Numbered from the stretch's first letter, positions 22,362 through 35,788 are shown. The stretch is DNA of 64,000 bases from Hydrangea macrophylla (GCA_033977485.1 CM066984.1:109463691-109527690), one strand, 5' to 3'. The notes: generated by a model from the letters alone, not told the origin. Numbers and translations are program-made.

Positions 22362-24746
22362 TGTAACACCCGTACCTGGAGAACGGGTTAGTTATCATGT
22401 TATAAACATTAATTAATATAATTAGTGTATATTATGGAATTAGGAGAGGCTTGGACTCGCCCGTGAAAAGTGTTCAATAAAGGACACTAGTTGGAAAAAA
22501 GTCCCCAGTGAGGAGGGACATGTTTGGAAGTGGGACCCAGTGATGGGCCTGAATAAAAATATTTGCATTTTTTGTGATTAAATGCATTTATGTGATTAAA
22601 TGAATATTTGTTTAAATGCTTTTTATATTATATGATAGTACATGTGTTAACAACTTGTATTAGTTTGGATACCCAAATAAGGGTATAATTGGAAGGAACG
22701 ATAGCAACTTCACAAAATATTTGGGACCCACATTGGGATCCATACGAAACTTAGACAAACACTCATTAGATAATTGGGTAGTTAATGGAATGTTTGGGGG
22801 ATTTCATAATGAGAACTTAAGAAATTCCAGGGGTATAAACGAAAAGAGGAAAAAATAGGGTGATGACACCTCATGCTTGTGCATGAGTGTGTGTGTGTCA
22901 AAACATGAGACTTGTCTCATATTTGCTGAAATTAAAAGAAAAGAGAAGAGAGCTCGGGAGAGAGGACGGAAATGAGACGCCGACACCGTTTTCTTGCCAT
23001 TCCGTTGCCGTCGTTCATTGGATTTACGATCTGAGACCACTTTTGGACTCGTGGAGGTAAGATGATTGCATGCACACACTTTGTTTTTATTTTGGGCAAT
23101 GTTTTTCCGGCAACCATTCTTGATAGACGATATTTGTTGTACCAAAACTATGTAGGATTACTCTAGAACAAGAATTGGCTTTGGTTCTAGCTTGAATTGA
23201 GATTTTAGGAACATAATTGGGTATAATCTTGCTAAGGTGAGTTTTCTAGCCTAAAAATGATTGTGTTTAATTATGTTCAATGCATCAATGGTGTTAGAGA
23301 TGATAATTTATGCTTATTAGTCAATAGAATGTTCTTGTTGTTTTAGATTATTCATGGTTAGAAGGCATGGAGATGTTAAAATGTTTTGTGTAGTTATATG
23401 TGCCTCCATGTTTATGTGCTTATATGTCTATGTGGTATTCAATGAGCAATGGGAAATGATTCATTATTGGGAGTAATAAGGGTGGTGAAGAGGAAGAATC
23501 CGAGAAATATGGAAGTCCAAGGAATAGAAGTGACCACGGGACCAAGGGAGGTCTTCGAGTCTGAATGAATCATTGAACCGGTGACTCGACGATTACAAAT
23601 ATGATTTGTTTGTTCATTGTTACATTGCACATGTTAAACATTAAGTCATGTTTAGAATTCTTACTAAGTGTAATGCTTAAGAAAACCGTTTTCTAATTTC
23701 TGTTGTGGTACATAACAACCACCGCAAGTTCGGAGCTATTCCTAGAAAGGAAATGACGAGTGTTGGGAGAGATGGGGGAGATTCGGGACTAGAACATGTG
23801 AACTCTCTTTTAACTTGTAAAATGATGTGAAGTGTGGTTCCTGTAATGGTGGTTGATACTTTGATTGTAATTTGGAGGTTTGTTTATCCCAACTTGACAT
23901 TTGGTAGTTTTAAAGTTGAACTTGGAAAACCTACGTATATTCCTATGTTTTGGTTGAATATGTGGAAGTTGTTGACTTAGACCATTCCGGCAAGTCCGGT
24001 TGGTGTTGAAAGTGTTGTGAGCAAGTTCTAATTGTTATATGTATGTTAGATATGGCTTGAGTTCATGCCTACCATGTTTTATGAACTTTTGGAAGAGAAT
24101 TGTGTTTCAAAAATCTTGTTTTGATTCAAAAGGAAAGATGTATTCATGGTTGTGTTTGATCCAAATGTAGTTGTGTATGTGTTTAACAAGTTTAGTTTGT
24201 GTCTAAATATGTTTAGAAATGGATTTGAAATGGTTTTCTAATGTTCCATGAAGTTTGGTTTGGTTTGGATATGATTTGGTAATGTTTTGACAACGTTTTT
24301 AGCAGCAAAAACCAGTTTTGTAGCACCCGGATCGATCCGGGTTAAAGGGCGGATCGAGGGGGGGGGGGGGGGGGGGGGGACTTTCTGTGAGAAAACTGCA
24401 CTATGGATCGATCCGGGCTAGGGCAGATCGATCCGCCTAGACTTTTCACAGCATGTCCGCTTTTACGGAAACACGCATAACTCTTTCTAGAAAATTCGAA
24501 TTCGCGCACCTTTTTTTTTGTTGGAGCCGGGACTCAAAGATCTATCTTTTGGTATAAAATTTGATATACTTTTTTAAATGACCATTTTGCCCTTGGGGCT
24601 ATTTTGTCCCAGCAAGGTCTTTTCTGCTAGTTAAAATCATGTTCTTTCTTAATAACTAGCATGGTTTAATGCTTATTAGTGTATTTTGGGTGCGTATGTT
24701 CTTATTACACGTGTCCTAATCCGCCGGGGCGGGTTGGGGTGTGACA
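22362..24746 (+). mobile_element. Nested solo LTR, 2.39 kb
   Basis: It runs from TGTAACACCCGTACCTGG to GGGGTGTGACA, with CATAG before and CATAT after (4 of 5 matching). It lies within the palindrome-rich 3' part of the LTR at 20535-25083, so it is the younger insertion. The first 0.38 kb matches the LTR head at 15084-15459. Palindromic CGGATCGATCCG copies lie at about 24330-24440 on either side of a 22-base G run. CACGTGTCCTAA lies 39 bp from the end. No coding domains. Confidence 0.85.
24358..24379 (+). repeat. Homopolymer G tract (22 G)
   Basis: An uninterrupted G run lies between CGGATCGATCCG-type repeats in the nested LTR. Its length is likely to vary between reads and individuals. Confidence 0.9.
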
Positions 24747-25083
24747 CATATTGTCCAGTCGACTGGATAAGGCACCAGTCGACTTAGAATTTGAGGCCAC
24801 AGTCAACTGAGTCCCTAACACAGTCAACTGGACAGGGCTGGAAAACTTTTCTTACATTTTTTTTAAAAACTCCACTCGACCAGACCCTGTATCAGTCGAC
24901 TGAACCTCTGCTTTTCAAAATGGATTCCTTGGGAACCATTTCAATTGAGCAAAACTTTTTATAACTCTGATTTGAAATGATTTTACTTATGTTTTCCGCT
25001 GCTACTTACTTTATTGGAACTGGATAAGACTTGGTGGCATGCCACGTGTCCTATTTCTGCACGTTACAGGATGGGTCGTGACA

Positions 25084-25420
25084 ATAGTATAAGACTCAAA
25101 GAGGTCGTGCCCAAACATATAATAACCCATGTTTTAAAATTATATTTTATAACGAAAAATATATCATTGTTAGAATTTAAACTGTATTATTCTTACTTGT
25201 GCACGTGTAATGAGGTGTGAGCTCACCACACAGGATGATTTTTGTGGCAACTTGGAGCCAAAGGAATTTCGTGCACAGTAGTGTGCGTGTGTTTTGTGCT
25301 AGTGTGTGTTTGTGAGTGTGTAGTGTGTGTTTGGGAGTAGGGAGCAAGTGATTTTCTTACTATATAAATGAACCCATCCACCACTCTCATTCTCACAACT
25401 CTCACTCTCTGCCTCTCTTT

Positions 25421-25463
<43 letters not shown>

Positions 25464-25500
25464 GAACAAACACAGACACCCATAATATATATATATATAT
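25084..25500. promoter_or_regulatory. Promoter-like segment: TATA box then CT repeat
   Basis: TATATAAAT at 25361-25369 is followed after about 50 bases by a (CT)n tract at about 25421-25461 and an (AT)n run ending at 25500. This is the arrangement of a plant promoter with a pyrimidine-rich leader. No gene follows. The segment probably belongs to the U3/R part of the decayed LTR continued at 26149, but its left end could not be found. Confidence 0.4.
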
Positions 25501-26148
25501 TGAAAGAAATGTTGAAAAAATTATATTGATATAATTGAATAAACATAAACAGATTCTGGATTACAAACAGGAAAAATAGAACTTGAACAAAAACAGAATT
25601 ACAATATGTAATCCAAAAAGCAATAACTGGAAAAACTACAATAAATAAGATCAAACCGAGGCCTGTGATACAATGGTAATAACCAGCAGTAGACAAGCAC
25701 GGTGTCCAACTGCTCCGGTGAACCAACTATATGTTTGTAACTCTCTCAGGAATGAATATTGGAAGGAAGGAAATAACTCTTGCTTTTTCTGACTCTGAAA
25801 TTTCTGAGGAGAAAGCTCAGAATATATAGGACTAAGGGGAGAAAGGATTCATTGGATGTACATTATGTATTTGTAGATTCATCCATGTATATCCATTATG
25901 AATCTATAGATTCATCCATGTATATACATGATTCATCTATGAATGTGCATTATCCATGAATGAGAATAAATGCATTCATGTATGTACATTTCCCATGCAT
26001 ATACATTATAATAAATTATATACATTTCCCATGCATTCATATATGTACATTATATAAATGTATTCAATGAATTAATTTCTCATTCACTCCACAATAATTT
26101 TGGACATGTAAATATCCAAAGTTCATCTCCTCATGGAGGAGAACACAA
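25501..26148 (-). repeat. Probable Copia-type solo LTR, ends uncertain
   Basis: On the minus strand the sequence reads like a Copia LTR. A leader with ATTATTGTGGAGTGAATGAG precedes a set of GTATATGCATGGG-like words, a CCTATATATTCTGAG TATA region at about 25822-25836, and an AT-rich tail ending TTCAACATTTCTTTCA at 25501. No target duplication was recognised, so both borders are provisional. Confidence 0.35.
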
Positions 26149-26557
26149 ATCCACAAGGACCCCATTCAAACTCTAAATGGGTCCCACATTTATTTGACCT
26201 TAAACATGGCCAAAAACACATATTTATCCAACAAGAAAGCTGTAAAATACAAAGAGAGAGAGGGGGAAAGAGAAGAGCTGCCGAAGGAGAAACAGGAACA
26301 AGTAAGTCTTCTCTTTCCAATCTATTTATGTAAATATCTCTACACACACAGAGTTTGGACATGCCAAACATAGCCTTAGGCCCTGTCACACAAAAACCAA
26401 CATTAAAGCTCCGTTAGAGCTTGAATTTCCATCCCTCGCAAAAACTCATAAAATCTATGTCAAAAGATCCGTATTAGATCCCTTAATGTCCCCTAAGAGT
26501 AGTCTTTCACAGTTCATAGCCAATACCCACGAATTTGTAATTTTTTCTTAGACCCAC
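26149..26557 (+). repeat. Left part of a decayed 4-kb-family LTR
   Basis: The words CCTTAGGCCCTGTCA and CATTAAAGCTCC...GAGCT at about 26376-26425 align with 34950-35000 in the solo LTR at 34190 and with 43905-43955 in the LTR at 43131. It continues on the far side of the insertion as 29589-31824. Confidence 0.55.
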
Positions 26558-29500
26558 TGTAGACACCCCAATTTGACCGACCGTCGAATTTAGGAGAGCG
26601 TCACATCCACGTCCGATGATGATAAAGACCGAAAGAATCGAAGTATTCCAAGCTCTTCAGAAAATTCTCCAAACGCGATAAGATTTCACAGAAAGAAGAA
26701 AATACCAGGTGTTTGGGAGAATTCAGGTATAAAAAACACAATTTTTGGAGAAAATCTTCGAAAACATTTTTTTGGAAGAAAAAGGAGAAAAGAAAAGACC
26801 TAAAAGAGGAAGTTCAACAAAAAACGCACACGGCAGATTTCCGCGGCATTCAGTGAATGTCGCGCGGCACTCACTGAGTGCCGAACGACATTCATTGAAT
26901 GCCGGGCCGGTTCTCACTGAGTGCCGCCGACATTTTCTGACTGCCGTTTGCTTTCCAAGTCCGTATTTTGTGGTACAATACGTATGTGTAGGCGGATAAA
27001 AATAAAAATCTGATAAAGTAAGGTTGACGGAAACCCGGCAATCAACAATCTTCCGCGGCACTCACTGAGAGCCGTACGGCTGTCACGGAATGCCGGCGCG
27101 GCAGTCACAGAGTGCCGCAGCGGCACCCACGGACTGCCGCGGATGAATTCTGACTGCCGCCCTGCGCAGCAGACTGTTTAATTTCAGGAAGTACGTATTG
27201 TACCACCAAATGAGAGATTTACACCTATCTTTTACTCCGAATTCACTGAAAATACTTGGTATTTTTTGTCTATAAAAGAGGAAGGATCTTCCTTGGAACA
27301 TATGCAAGGAATATACACAAGAGATACACCAAAAAAATACAAAGAAGTCATACCATTACACTAACATATTTTGAGAGAAAAGAGAGAGTTTAGAGAACTA
27401 GAGAGAAGAGCTTGGAAGATCTTCAAAGAAGGATTTTTGAGGATAGTTTGGAGGTGACCCTCTAATCTTTGGTTGTGTTCTCTTTCTTTTTGAGCTTCTA
27501 ATCTTCAAGTCATTTTTAGTTTTTCTTTATTAAATCTTAGAGTTTGTCTAGTAAGCTTAGAAGTTCTTGTTTCTAATTCTTTAGTCTTTCTTATATTTCT
27601 TTTGGTTTATGTTCCTCTCTTGAGATTCTTGGAGATCTTCAATATCTCCCTTGAAATCTCTTGAGTATGATCCTTTGAATCCCATGTAAGCTTATACTTT
27701 ACATGAGAGTCAAAATTTGATCATCATTTCATTTCATAAGCAAATAGATGAACCCAAGTCCATACTCATGACTTGGATCCTCTAAACTTGGTATTTCATG
27801 AAATCATTTCCATATTCTCTTTAAAACTTATGAGTATTAGTCATGTCTTCATCTCCAATGACCATAAAATGGTAGGAGAAAATGGTTTTGAGTCTAAGCC
27901 TATCTCCATGGTTTAGAGTCCTCATCTTGAGATTTCATGAAGTCTATTCATACTTCTTTTGAAATCTACAAATATAAAGGTCTTTAGTCTCCAATGACCA
28001 TCAAATGGTAGGAGAAAATGGTTTAGTTTAAGTCCAACTACATGGTTTAATAGTTGGGGTTAACAAACAAAGTTGAACTTGATAAATGAAAACAGCGAGT
28101 TCACAAACTGATTTTGATCAAAGATTTTTAGTTCGAAATCTAATCGTTGAAATCGAGTGAAACCAATGGGAAAATATCAATAACACAATATTCTACCACT
28201 GTGATTTTTGGTTTAAGGTGATTTCATGACCAAGATGGTTTGGTCTTGTGATTTCAGTACATGCAACTCTCTGTCCAACATTTCAGAACAGTAAATCCAT
28301 TTTGAAACTAATAAATCCGAATTTTAACGGAGTTTCCAAAGTCTCTAATAATTTTTTCTGGGTACCTTAATGTGTTAGGGAGATCCCCTAAAAAGATCTA
28401 AGTGTTTCTCATCTTTTTGCTATTTTTAAAAAATCGTACAAGATCTCTGGACAGAAAGTTGCAGATTTCTGAGTAATGCCTAGTGTTTTCCATATTCCCG
28501 GAGATCTAACCGTTCAAACCTTGATTTTCTTTTTGGGTTATAAACTAGACTCACAAAGGCATATTGTATCCAAAAATCATTAAGATCCAACCGTTGGAAG
28601 CATGGTTTTGCTTTTTTTAAAGATCTGGTCTGCTCTCTGTAATTCATGAAAAACTGCTATTGTTTTTGTCTAATTTTGTTTATCTCAACTCAAATGGACT
28701 CCTAATGTCTTAGGACCCAAATCATACTTTGAATGCTGATAACTTAGCTTAAATCCAGAAGTTAAGTGGCCCAAATTAGTGAATAAATCCGTGTTTTATC
28801 CTTGTTCACATTCATCCATCCATGTACATTTATTTGCTCATGATTAGAACTAACTATTGAATAAAGTTGGATTTCATGCTAGATAGACTTAAGTTAGAAA
28901 ATTAGGATTGATTGTTTGATACCATATTATTATGTGAAACATATGGACTAATCTTTGTTTTGTAACGCATTTGAGGTACAATTTCTCATCTCCCTTCTAG
29001 TTTATTTCATTATTTGATTTTATTGATTTTCAACCTCATGCGCGACACCTTAGAATTAGGAGCTTGCCTTATATGTATATGTGATTAGAGACTCTTTCTT
29101 AGGATTTTTTTTTGCTTGTATGCATTGCACGTTTAATATCGCTGCTGGATCCCGGGTAAGTTCTTTTGTTCCCTATTGCATATCATATTACTTGCTACTT
29201 GAAATATGTGGCTTATGAATGATATTTTGTCATTAGCAATTTTACACCCCTTTGGACATGCTTTTGTGATGTATATGTATATATGTATTAATTGAGGGCA
29301 TGCTTAGATTAATAAATTTGATTAAAAGGATGTTGAGTAGAGGCCTATCACAAGATAGGATGAGAGAGGGTGTTTTAGTCTGGCAGGCTCCTTCTTCTCT
29401 CATTCCATAATCCCCGGACCTAATTAATCTTTGGTTTCGCAAACGATCAGTTTCCTTTCAAAATGGTTTCTTAATTTTTCCTTTTAAAAATTAAGTGGCG

Positions 29501-29583
29501 ACTCATTGGTTTTCGAAATTGATTTTGAGAAAGTATTTAAAAAGGAAAAGCTGTGGGTAGAAAGAAAACCTGCGATATCCACA
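26558..29583 (+). mobile_element. Solo LTR, 3.0 kb, TSD CCCAC
   Basis: It begins TGTAGACACCCCAATTTG and ends GCGATATCCACA. CCCAC flanks it exactly (26553-26557 and 29584-29588). No retrotransposon domains and no internal second LTR were found. At 26840-27160 there is a cluster of about eight palindromic units around GGCACTCACTGAGTGCC and variants such as GACATTCATTGAATGCC. AAGTGGCGACTC lies about 90 bases before the end, as in the copy at 5181-8390. It has landed in an older LTR of the 4-kb family. Confidence 0.85.
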
Positions 29584-29588
29584 CCCAC

Positions 29589-31824
29589 TTCTCGGTTTTA
29601 CCCAAAATTTGTTCTATTAACTAAAAATTGAAAGCTCAAACCAATTTATATGGATAAGTCTCGTCGAAATGATCAATTTTCATATAAGACTCATCAAAAT
29701 CCGTTAAGAATTGAGAGAGATAGCTATATATGTATATATACAATATATATATATATATATATACTGTGTATCTCACGAAGCTGCAGAGAAATAAGATGGG
29801 TTAACATGGGAAATTCTAAGGTGTAGCATTTTATTTAGGTTGCATGGTATGAGTGAGGCGTTGGGTTGTTTTGTGCTAATATTTGGGCTATCCTAACTAG
29901 TGTTTTTGGGCCCAATTAATGTCAAATAGATTGGACTAATTGTGCTTGAGACTTAATGGGCTTAATCTAAAGATTTCACCCTAAAGTATTTTAACCAAAG
30001 TAGTTTTGATCATTATTTCATATATTCTCAACTAGTTTTGAATAGCAATATAATACTTAAGTTCTATAAATTAATGGACCGTTGTTTTTTATATTCTAGT
30101 AATACTTTTAATAATATTGTAAAATAAACGGTTTTTAAATAGTAGATAAATGCAAATTAATTTAATCTCTTATATTATTAATGATGATAATATCACACTA
30201 ACTATTTAACTTGTTATTAGTTCTATTTAATTTAATACTTAAAAATAGTGTTAGTGGATAAGTTAGGCCTTGTCAGATTATAATTTAAATAAATGAAATC
30301 CCTTATATTTCAGTATTATTTTGTATCATTAGGATATAACAAATAGATATTACAATTAGAAGTTTTGGGGTACTAAATACGAATAACTACTAACTCCTTT
30401 ATATTCTTTGGGTATAAAATTGGTAAAAGAAAAGTAATACGCTATTAATATTATGATTTTACAAAGAGTAGTTTAACGAATAAATTCTCACCCTTTGGAG
30501 ATTATATATGTGATTTACGACTCAATAGTAACTATTTAAAAATAGTATTTTAATTTTCAAAATTTGTAGTAAATAATCTATAATTCAGAAAAATACGCCA
30601 TCAATTCCTATAGTATTAAAATAATGTCTAGAATCATATTTAAGAGTTTGGAGACAATCTAACATTGTCTAAAATACAGCTTATTTGTATAATCCACGTT
30701 TATGTAGGACACTTTGTTTTGGAGTAGGAACTGTTACAGACTCCAAATTGAGTCCAGTTAGTGAGGTTGAATTTAGTATAATGTAAGGAATATCATAGTG
30801 AATGTTTGACATAATTTTAGCATATTTACAGAAATACCCTATAAAAGCCTTAATTACAGGTTTACACTATGGTTACAATTGGATATTAAATGTTTAGTTC
30901 CTTTACTTGTATTGATGTAGGAACTATCTCATCGTCAAATCCTAAGTCACCAAGGTGAGTGTTCATTACCTTTTCTCAAACTCTATGTTAACTCATTATA
31001 TAATGAGTAAATTCTACTATGATTTTAATGATATGCAAAGTATCAAAATTACTAAAGTTATTTTCGGAACATTTTTCTTGGTTCTTGGAAGGGTTTTAGC
31101 ATTCAAAACTTTTTATTCTCAAATGTGACAATTTATTCCAATGTCATGTATCTTTTGAAATGTCATCATTTAAACTGTTCATTTATTTAAAGTATCAATT
31201 ACCACCACAACAAATTATAAAGTATAGCCTATGTATGCGATGAAATGAGCCCAACTGTAGGGTTGCCTTTGATCATTGTGCGATGTATGTAATGAATGAA
31301 TATGTGTGTGAGTGGGTGGTTGGTAATTTGACATTCATGTAAAGATGCTATTTTTCATGCAAAATATATAGAATCTGTGGTTATATTTCTGGTTTATAGT
31401 ATGAAATTTTTAATGCTATTATCTTATATCTTTTAAAAATGTAAACCTTTTAAATGATTATTTCCAAGGTTTTGTTCATTCACTGAGCCTTCAATTCACA
31501 CTCTCCAAATATTTTAAAACCATTTTTAGGTGACGAAGTGACGATGATAGGTTATAACATAACACTTAGAAGAATAGAACATTTCGATAGAAGAGAAAGA
31601 TTATCTTCTTGATGCAAATGAGGAGTAGAGGATTGTTAGATATGTAGAATATTTAGAAGAGTTATGCCTTCAAATGTAATATTATTTTCAAGATTTATGT
31701 AGACTTCAATATATAAATAGATTTAAGCTATGTTGCTTCCACTAGAGCTCTATTTAATTATGTAGAGACCTCAGAGGCCGGTCTCGAGCCTAAAATTTTG
31801 AACTCGAATTTTGGGGTCGTGACA
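29589..31824 (+). repeat. Right part of the decayed 4-kb-family LTR
   Basis: Around 30568-30640 the words CTATAATTCAGAAAAATACGCC and AATAATGTCTAGAAT align with 36490-36560 and 45250-45310. GATGTAGGAACTATCTC followed by AGGTGAGTG (about 30915-30960) corresponds to the splice-donor-like block at 36805-36855. It ends TTTTGGGGTCGTGACA, an LTR terminus. Many substitutions separate it from the two better-kept copies, so it is the oldest of the three. An (AT)n run lies at about 29738-29763. Confidence 0.6.
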
Positions 31825-32324
31825 AAACAGGTAGGAAAATGATATGTACACCACATTTGTTTACTTAGTTGTTCTCCTATGTCAATGACAATTTGCAATT
31901 TAAATCTAGGTATGTGTTCTTTTGTTTAATAATTAATGAAAAAATTTAGCTGCTACGACATTCTCCAGTGTCTTTCCCTGGTGACCCGTTTTTGTGTCTC
32001 TAATAGTACTCTTCATGCTTATGTTATTCTTCTATCCCCACATCATTCTATATTGGTAATTTTTTTTCTTCATACATTACTAAGTAATATAATTTAAACT
32101 AATATTATGATTTCCAAATTTAAATCTCAAATTTGGCTTTCAAATGCTTTAATAATTATACCACATGCTATGCATATTGTACAATTGTAAAGCCTTTGAC
32201 TACTAAACTTGAGATCTTTATTTGAAAATAATAGCATTACCCTAATATTTAAGGTTAGCCTTGTACCAAAATACTGAAGAGACTAGTCCTAAAGTTAGCT
32301 TCGCCAATTATTGGTTTTATTAAT
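31825..32324. other. AT-rich spacer
   Basis: No gene or repeat boundary was recognised between the LTR terminus at 31824 and the SINE target site at 32325. Confidence 0.5.
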
Positions 32325-32337
32325 ATCATATGATGAT

Positions 32338-32568
32338 ACCAAGGGCCCTTAGCCCCTAGTGTAGTGGCCAAATAGTAACACCTCCTCTTCTTTAAGTGGG
32401 AGAGGATGAGCTCAAATCTCTTCAAGGGGGAGTGGGAGAGTTTTTCCCCTCCTTACTTTGCAGAAAGCCCCGTGTGCTATTATCGGGCTTATCTCTTGCA
32501 TTCCTACTATTTAAATTGTTTGTGCGTGACGTGTGTCATTCAGGTAAGTGATCTAAAATAAAAATAAA
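32338..32568 (+). mobile_element. tRNA-derived SINE with 13-bp target duplication
   Basis: ATCATATGATGAT stands at 32325-32337 and again at 32569-32581. The body has a fit to the RNA polymerase III A box (TAGTGTAGTGG, near 32358) and a one-mismatch B box (GCTCAAATC, near 32412), spaced about as in tRNA genes, and ends in an A-rich tail (CTAAAATAAAAATAAA). These three features together define a tRNA-derived SINE. No cloverleaf remains, so it is not a tRNA gene. Confidence 0.8.
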
Positions 32569-32588
32569 ATCATATGATGATGGGAATG

Positions 32589-33901
32589 TGATGTCAATAT
32601 CAAGATATGAAAAGTATACTTCACTTTTCTAAAGATTTGCAGTAGTGAAAGTAAAGGTCGAACCCACAGAGATTGAATTACTACAACTTTTAGTTTTAAA
32701 ATCTAAATCTAATTAATTAAGAAAACGGATTTTGATTTGAATTGTAATTAAACTAATGAACTAATTAAAATAAATCTAAATTATGAAAGCAATTAAAAAG
32801 TTATTTTATGAATATGTTTAAAGAACCTAGGATTGCAAATCCACCACTAGCTTCATAATAAGGGTATTTATGAATTAAATTAGCTTATTAAGTTAGATGA
32901 TAATGGGGAATCGTAGCTACAAGCCCAATTCCTCCGTCAAGAAGATAACTATGGTTCAAGTTCCAACATAATCCATCTTCGGTTAGCACGAATTATCCCA
33001 CACTAAACTAGGGTTGTGGCACAGTACGTCTAACCTAAGCATGGACTATTCGGATACTTGATAGCATAATTCAATTAAGCACCATTATATATAAATAATC
33101 TATACAAGCACAACAAATATAGATTATTGAGCACATCACATTCAAAATAGATTTAAGACAAGAATAAACTTTGAAAGTAACGATTTAATAAATAGAAGTA
33201 CGATTTTATTATAAAATCCTCGAAACATGTAATCATCATCTATACATAATAAAACTAAAATAAAAACATAAATAACTCCCTATTACTTGGCTAGGGTTTC
33301 ATTGAAACCCTAGATCTAGGTTTAGTTGGCCATAGAAGCGATGATTGGCAAGAGTTTGATGGAGGAGGCCATGGAAATTCTTGGTTTTCTTCTTCTTCTC
33401 CTTACTTTCCTCTATTCAATGGCTCTGTATATTGTTGTATATAATGTTGTGTATATATTGTGTAACCATAATATTGAATTATAATAGTGTATATATAGAT
33501 TTGGAGCAAGTTTGGAGGCCTTCCTAAACCTATTCGCACTAAAACTGCTATATTTTATAATCTGGACGTAATTAAGTAGTTTCGTTCGCGTGGGGATCTT
33601 CAGTACACTGAAATACGCAACTTTGATTTTTACTCAGGTCGCGCGAGCGGGCTGCGCGAGCACGATTTTCGGAGGTCGCGCGAGCGAATTTCTGAATTGT
33701 CGCACGAGCGTGCTGCGCGCGTGAGGTGTCTTTTTCAGCTTATTTCTTTCTGCCTTTTCACTCCATTTAGCCTGGAATCCTTACTTTTCTCCAAATCTTG
33801 ACAGAAAACAGAAAATAAAGTAAAAATACACAAAAAAAAGATAAAAAGTACTAACAAATGTGAATTAAAGCGTGTAATTAGGATTTATTCTCTCCCGATC
33901 A
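32589..33901 (-). mobile_element. Solo LTR, 1.3 kb, second copy of the GC-palindrome family
   Basis: Read on the minus strand it opens TGATCGGGAGAGAATAAATCC at 33901 and follows 11625-13008 throughout, including AAGTTGCGTATTTCAGTG and ATCTCTGTGGGTTCGACC. The flanks are GAATG (32584-32588) and GAAGG (33902-33906), matching at 4 of 5. The palindrome cluster (GCTCGCGCGAC, GTGCTCGCGCAGC) lies at about 33638-33725. No coding domains. Confidence 0.8.
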
Positions 33902-35734
33902 GAAGGTTTTAATTTTCCATCGAAAGAACGACTTAAATAAATGAACAACAAATAAATAAGTAGACTTTACCAACAGAATAAATAAAAGGGTTAATTACAA
34001 AAACACTCCTTGTGGTTAGGCCTTTTATCAGTTATCCTTTGTGCTTTAAATTGTATCACTAATACCCCTTGTGGTCTCGATTAAAGTAAAAAGTCACATT
34101 TTTCTGTTAAAGTTAACGGAAAATGGGAAAATGGGAAAAAGTATGAAATTATCCCTATTACATGCTAATGAGAACACCATTATATGTTTTGTAATACCCG
34201 TAAAATTTCTGTAATAATAAAATTAGTCCCCCCGTATTTTGTTCGTAATTGCTTCCAGCGTTTTAATTTCATAATTTCGGAACCTGAATACGTATACGTA
34301 TTTAATAACTTAGACTGTAAGTTACAAGCTCGGACTGACCCAGCACGTTAACCCGTAAAATATGTGTAAATTAGACTGGATTGCACGTAAACTTAAGCGA
34401 CGACTCAACTATACAATTAAGGAAACATGGGTACAATGGGAATCAACCCAAACATGGTATTGTACTTACCTAACCTACCTAGACCTATTGGGTAATGACC
34501 CTACCCAACCATTTCCCCCTTTTACCCGCCGGATCCACCCCACCACCCCAAAACCACCGGCTACTTTCCCCTAGGATACTATTCACATCCACACCCCTTA
34601 ATCTCTCAATCAGTATCTATGACTCCAAACAGATTTTTGCATATCTGTTTATATATGTGAATGTGCAATTGTGCATTTGTGTATATATAGAAAGGGTTAG
34701 AGAAGACCATCGATATATTGAATCAAACCAAACACTCACCTCCTTTATCCGTCCACTCACTGCCCTCACTCTGCACACACAGAGACATTGGTAGGCCAAA
34801 GAAGAAGCTAAGAGGAAGAGAGAGAGAAGCCAAGGTTCTTGAGAGAGGAGAAGACCCTGGACTGTGGTAAGACCCCTACACACCCCCTCTATTTATTTTA
34901 GGTGTCTCTCACACACCTCACTGGACCCCCCATGCGCGCCCAAACAGAGCCTAAGCTCTCTGTCAACCCGAGATCACCATTAAAGCTCCTCGCCGGAGCT
35001 CAATTCTTCAAAATCAACATACCAAACAGACCCTAATAGGCCCCTCATACCCCCATAAGAACAGCTTTTGGTTAGGAACTTGTTTGGCCGGCCATGCAGG
35101 CCATTATCCTCTTAAAACCGAAAAAAGATAATCCATTCATAGGAGCCTTAAACGAATGAATCACGAATCTAGCTTATACTATGTGATAGAGGATCCTTTC
35201 CCGGTCATTTTGGCGTTGGAATTAGGAATTTCTATGGAGAGATGAGGAAGTTATGGTCGTTGGAAATTTTTCGGCCAAAATACGCCTCGCCGGCAGCGAG
35301 CTAGGCACCGGAGGAGATGACCGGAACCCTAGGCGCATAAAATGCTTGTACGTCAAGCTTAAGGAGTTGTACAAACCCGTTTGTCAAAGGGTTATATCGT
35401 TTTAATTATTAACGGGTCGGGTCATTTAAAATGACCCGTTGATCACTTAATGAAACGGCGTCGTTTCATTTCGGATCCAACCAGATTTGGTTGGGTCGGG
35501 TTCGGGTCGTGTCGTTGCGAGTAGAAGTGAATCCAGGTTTGGTTCAACTTCGGTTCGGGTTTAGCCATAATTGGGTTAATGGGTAGAGTTAAATTGTTAG
35601 TAAATACGGACTACCCGTATTAGTTGGGTATGGATTCGGGTTTGACCCGCGCGTTTTTGATGATGGACTCTGTTGAGTCTGTATTTGGGTAACCCATTGG
35701 GTTCGGGCCGGACCTGGATTGACCCACGGGCCTG

Positions 35735-35735
<1 letters not shown>

Positions 35736-35788
<53 letters not shown>
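35736..35788. repeat. (ATT)n microsatellite
   Basis: About 17 uninterrupted TTA/ATT units inside the 4.1 kb solo LTR. The tract is absent at the matching place in the LTR at 43131, where TGATAATTATAATTAG is found instead (about 44499). Confidence 0.9.

Larger units (their letters stand above)
20535..25083 (+). mobile_element. Solo LTR (gypsy, CAGTCGACTG family) interrupted by a second solo LTR
   Basis: The outer LTR starts TGTCACGCTTCTCCCAG and ends GGATGGGTCGTGACA. Without the nested insert it is about 2.16 kb. The flanking pentamers are ATAAT (20530-20534) and ATAGT (25084-25088), a target duplication with one later change. It aligns along its length with the fragment at 9614 and, complemented, with the LTR at 55848-57912. 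A TATAAATA box lies at 21073-21080. CAGTCGACTG-type palindromes lie at about 22217-22330 and continue beyond the nested insert at about 24757-24905. The sequence GGTGGCATGCCACGTGTCC lies 41 bp from the end. No internal domains were found. Confidence 0.85.

Noticed and set aside
25223..25726. Open frame of 167 codons on the minus strand
   Set aside because: It is driven by the CT microsatellite (Arg-Glu repeats) and a TG-rich tract. No domain or family pattern was seen.
32338..32568. tRNA gene
   Set aside because: It has promoter-box similarity only. No cloverleaf or CCA-proximal acceptor pairing can be drawn, and the target duplication with A-rich tail shows a SINE.
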